Positions 60,301 through 64,000 of a stretch of DNA of 64,000 nucleotides are shown piece by piece. The stretch comes from Galbula dea (taxonomy: Eukaryota; Chordata; Aves; Piciformes; Galbulidae). Positions within the stretch are counted from its first letter, which is position 1; every line of letters begins with the position of its first letter. Made by a program: the position numbers and the translations under genes. The notes under the pieces were generated by a model, which worked only from the letters and a program-made list of their open reading frames with translations, was not told the DNA's origin and did not search any database. The stretch is from the NCBI GenBank assembly GCA_013399015.1, contig VWZX01001688.1, positions 2,790,001 to 2,854,000 of the forward strand. The letters are read 5' to 3'.

Positions 60301-63300
60301 ACCAATGGTAAATCCCCTTCATACTTAGGAACTAGGCTATTGGGGTTTGATTATGAGGTACAATTTTTGCAGTGAATACCAAACTGTATCTGAATCTGAT
60401 GGTGAAATATTTAATCAGATGGCAATGTTACAACCTAGTAGGTAACAAATTAGGGCAACTTCCTCCCTGTACTCTTGTCGTCTTGGATAACCAGATTGCA
60501 TTGCATGTACTTCATCATCAGTTTGTTGATGCATTGTGCCATTATGTTATACTGAAAACCAGCTCATGAAAAGCACATGGAATATGTTGCCTGCCCTAGC
60601 AAATGGCTGAGTGCAGTTCCAAAAGGTCTCTTCCAAGATCTGTGTCCCTGGTGCTTGCAAAGAAAATCTGCTAGCTGGGCTTGAGAGGTCTTTGATCATC
60701 TGTGTGGAGATGGCTTGAAATAACAGCTCAGAGAAAGAATTATGAATTTCCTTGTTTGTGTCACTGAAGCACCAAATGGAATTATTTTCAGATGTCAAAA
60801 TATGACTTAGCAGGGGTCTTTTACTTGGCAAAATTAGCTCTAATTTTCTGCTGTTACTACAATGATTTATTTTATTTTTAACATTGTAGACATAATTTCA
60901 TTTAGTTGCAAAGCAGTTTTTCTTATTACTTTTATCAATTACATCCCAATCCTAAATTTGACTAGTTGTCATGTGGGTGAATTTAGTTCACGCCATACCT
61001 AATGAAGGACTGACAACCAGTTGTTGTTGGGGATTCAGAGCATTAGCAGGTTTTGGAGGTGCCATTTGGTCTTTGATAGTTTAGCTTTTAGTTAAAAGAA
61101 TAACAAAACTTAACAGCATCTGAAAAATCCCCAAGCCTCTTGTCTTCAACTGTTATGGGTGAAAGGCAATAGGAAAAAAAAAACCCAACCCAAACCTTTA
61201 ACACTTTAAACCATAAATAGAACAAAGTCAAGACAAAATTATCCAAATAACAACCTGAAAGAAAAAAAGGACAAAAATCTATGAATTACAATTATGTGAA
61301 ATGTTATCTTAGTTGAAGAATGATGATTTTAAAATGATCAAGCTTTAGTAGTCTTTATGCCTGAGATGAAGTGAAAAATGGAGGGGGTAGAATAATCTTG
61401 TGAGCATATGCACAATTTACTGTGAGTAGTACCCTATTTCCATAATTTATAGATCCAGTACTAAGATTAAAGTTTGGAAGAAAGTCATCCATTCCTTCTC
61501 CTCATTCCAGCTTTTCTGCAGATCAGTTCTTAACCAAGACTCAAAGGTTCTATCTGCCATAGCAGAACATCTTTTTGTTCTATCTGCCATAAGCAATACT
61601 GTTTCAAGAAACTCTGATGTAAGTGTATATCTCCAGTTCTGATGAAATTTCCAATAGCATACCTTTAAATGAATGTTTAAAGGAATTTTGTCTGGCTTTT
61701 CATAGAGATGCTGAAGTGCTAAAGCAGAATGAGCCCACTGAAGTTAAGACTACACTATTGACATTATTCAATATCTCTACGTAAAGTGGGCAACTAAAAA
61801 ATTATATTCAAATTTCTTTACACAAGAAGATTCATTGCCAAAAAAGCAAACTACAGGTATGATTTTTTAAACCCCAGAGTGCTTATTCAGCCTGCATGAT
61901 GTACATCCATGTAGTTTTATTATGGTATTGAAGAGAATGCACATGACTTTCTAAATCGACATTTTCTGCAAGGTGTTCCTGCTGTCAGACATTATTTTAA
62001 GCAATAGACAGTATTGCTTCTCAGTTTTCTCTGAAAACAAAGGAAATCATTGTTGAGTGTTAGTTCATACATTGACTCCCAAAATGGTTGAAACAGACTT
62101 CAGTCTTCATCTAGGCAGCTTAAGCACAGCTCTTAAAACTACTTGTGGAAGAAACACGCCATCCCTCATTGGTTAGTGAACTAGAGTGCTGTCTTTTCTG
62201 AAGTCACATTGGTGCAGCATGAAGGACTAGCAGGACTATCACCATCTGTAAAATTCACCTGACAGCTCTTTTACAATCGTCCACATTTATACCTTCAAGA
62301 CCCTTAATGCTGTCTGATTATTCCCTGTAGAACTGTAAATGGTCATGGTGCAACACTGATGTCTATCAGATCACCTACCTGCTGTCCCTCAATATGCACT
62401 GCATGGAAGCTCTTCAGATCAGCCTTTTTCGCAGAGGTGCACAGGCTAGAGCAGATTTCTGCAAGACCTGGGTGTCTGCCTGCTTGCTCCAGATGTGACA
62501 CGGCCACACAGTGAGCAAGTAACTTGCTCTGAAGAGTTACAAGGTGATGCACTTGTGCAAGTGGCACTGCATTAGTGCTCCTGAGCCCACTGCTGAGGGA
62601 GCTGGGATGAAGTGCTCGAGAGGAAGAAAACTAGATAAAGCTAAAAGAGTTGCTGTATTTGGCTCAATCCAAAAGTATTTTTTAAGGTCTTTTGTAATTA
62701 GAAGCATGACAGAGAGCCAGCTGTAAGGAGAACTGGTGCAGAGTTCGGACGTTAAATGAGGATCAGCCCATTTCCCCTGCAAACCTCCCACTCTTCAGCT
62801 AGTTCTGGCTGTAACTTGGTTATCCCTGATTACAAGCATTCAACAGTTTGAATTTTAATTTAGTTATGTTAGCTAAGGCACAGTCTATTCTACAGACTTT
62901 AACTAGATTAAGAGACAAATCAACTATAATTGGAGTCCCTGATTGAATTAGATTGGGATTACAAATATAATTGGATACTACCCTATTTGAGACACTTCAA
63001 AGGAAATGTATCTTCAGAGCATGAAAGCTGAAAAATCAACAGACCTTTGGAAATTCTCAGTCCTGTTTCCTGTGTGGATGTAGCTAGTCCTCTGTTGCCC
63101 CAGTGCCTTCTGCAGAAAGAGATTTTTTAAAATATGATTGCACTGGTGGAAACTATAAACCAGACTTTTGACATAATTCACAGGTCAAAGGCAACATAAC
63201 CTTGCAGCTTCATAATCTTCCCCACGCTACGCTACAGACAGATTAGGCTAAAACTGTGCCTGAAAGGAGCTTTAAAGCCTAGTAACAAGTCCCGAGTAGG

Positions 63301-64000
63301 GACTAATAGGCCTCAGGTTTTATTGTAGGATATAAGCTAGGAGCCACAGTTTAAGCAAAGAATTCCTTTTGCTGACATGGCTTTTGCAGACATTTCCATT
63401 TGAAAAGAGCAGTTATTTGAACAATGGTCTCAGCACTGGTTCAGTGCTTGACACCTTGCAGCATGTAAAGGACAAAAGTCTGGAAACTTTTTTTCATATG
63501 ATATCTTTTCCTGTTTGTGGCCTTTAGTCATTGCATTACTATGACCATCCAGCCACCAGAGCTCTGGTTAAGTTGGTCACACCATAAACAGGCTTATCAA
63601 AGTAACAGTAGGCTCATAACTCAAGTTGGAAAAAAATAGAGGATTCATTTTGTGGAAGAGAAACAAAAATCTAGCTGCTCTGAACTAACTGGCCGTGTGA
63701 CAAAATGAAATTAAAATTCAACCCTTAAAATACATGGTCCTATTTCAGTATAAGCCTCCAGAAAGATATAAACATTATTGAAGTGGTTCTGCATTCTGAT
63801 CCAGGCATGAAATCACTTTAGGGTCTTGAGCCTTCTGCATTGTAGCCTCATTTCATCTCCTTATCCAGGCTCCTCAAAAGTCCCAAACATTCAAGTTTAT
63901 ACGGAAACAAGTTGTTATGCGGGCAGTATTGTCAGAGGAAACAACCACATTGGGTTGATTTCTGTTTTTTTTTTTCAGATGTTCCTTTTCTTACCTTTTC
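54386..64000. other. Region upstream of SALL4
   Basis: No coding exon recognised up to the window end; in tetrapods the next gene on this side is ZFP64, which is not seen here. Beyond the promoter the sequence is AT-rich and single-copy, with a block of enhancer-like character at about 56.48-57.33 kb, an imperfect hairpin at 58532-58583 and a 30-base-period repeat at 61547-61591. No CR1 copy seen. Confidence 0.7.
61547..61591 (+). repeat. Two 15-bp direct repeats at 30-bp period
   Basis: GTTCTATCTGCCATA occurs at 61547-61561 and again at 61577-61591, exactly 30 bases apart. It is probably a local duplication whose spacer has diverged. Confidence 0.8.

Noticed and set aside
54386..64000. ZFP64 exons upstream of SALL4
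   Set aside because: No zinc-finger coding sequence on either strand here; the gene must lie beyond the window.
1..64000. tRNA or rRNA genes, CRISPR arrays, prophage, endogenous retrovirus
   Set aside because: No cloverleaf, no regular spacer arrays, no LTR pairs or pol-like reading frames noticed; the window is ordinary vertebrate DNA.

Overview
The window is vertebrate nuclear DNA, most probably from a bird. The evidence is CR1-type LINE 3' ends in both orientations, compact introns, CpG-rich gene starts, and the gene pair ATP9A-SALL4 in the order known from tetrapod genomes. I cannot name the species. There are no prokaryotic features.

Two genes are supported, both on the minus strand. 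Bases 1-28371 hold the 5' part of ATP9A, a class 2 P4-ATPase. Nine coding exons (residues 1-266: N-terminus, first two membrane helices, actuator domain with DGET) can be joined base by base with consistent phases. The rest of the gene lies beyond base 1. Its first exon sits in a CpG island at about 27.6-28.8 kb. Bases 41365-54385 hold a complete SALL4, a zinc-finger transcription factor of early embryo, limb and germ line. Four coding exons join into a 1111-residue protein with one N-terminal zinc-knuckle-like finger and seven C2H2 fingers. Its 3' UTR probably runs to about 39.6 kb, and its 5' end lies in a second CpG-rich zone at about 52.3-54.7 kb.

Between the genes (28.4-39.6 kb) and upstream of SALL4 (54.4-64 kb) I see no further genes: only CR1 fragments, simple repeats and unannotated single-copy sequence. 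Some of this looks like candidate regulatory DNA. The genes are neighbours rather than a pathway: ATP9A acts in endosomal membrane trafficking and SALL4 in transcription. ATP9A introns and the flanks may nevertheless carry SALL4 enhancers.

I found no convincing novel biological system. The most checkable points are an 8-mer let-7 site in the inferred SALL4 3' UTR, a phase-compatible internal donor in SALL4 exon 2 that would give a SALL4B-like protein, a possible alternative SALL4 first exon in a separate CpG patch, a perfect 12-bp hairpin in ATP9A intron 1, and two consecutive ATP9A donors with C at +3.
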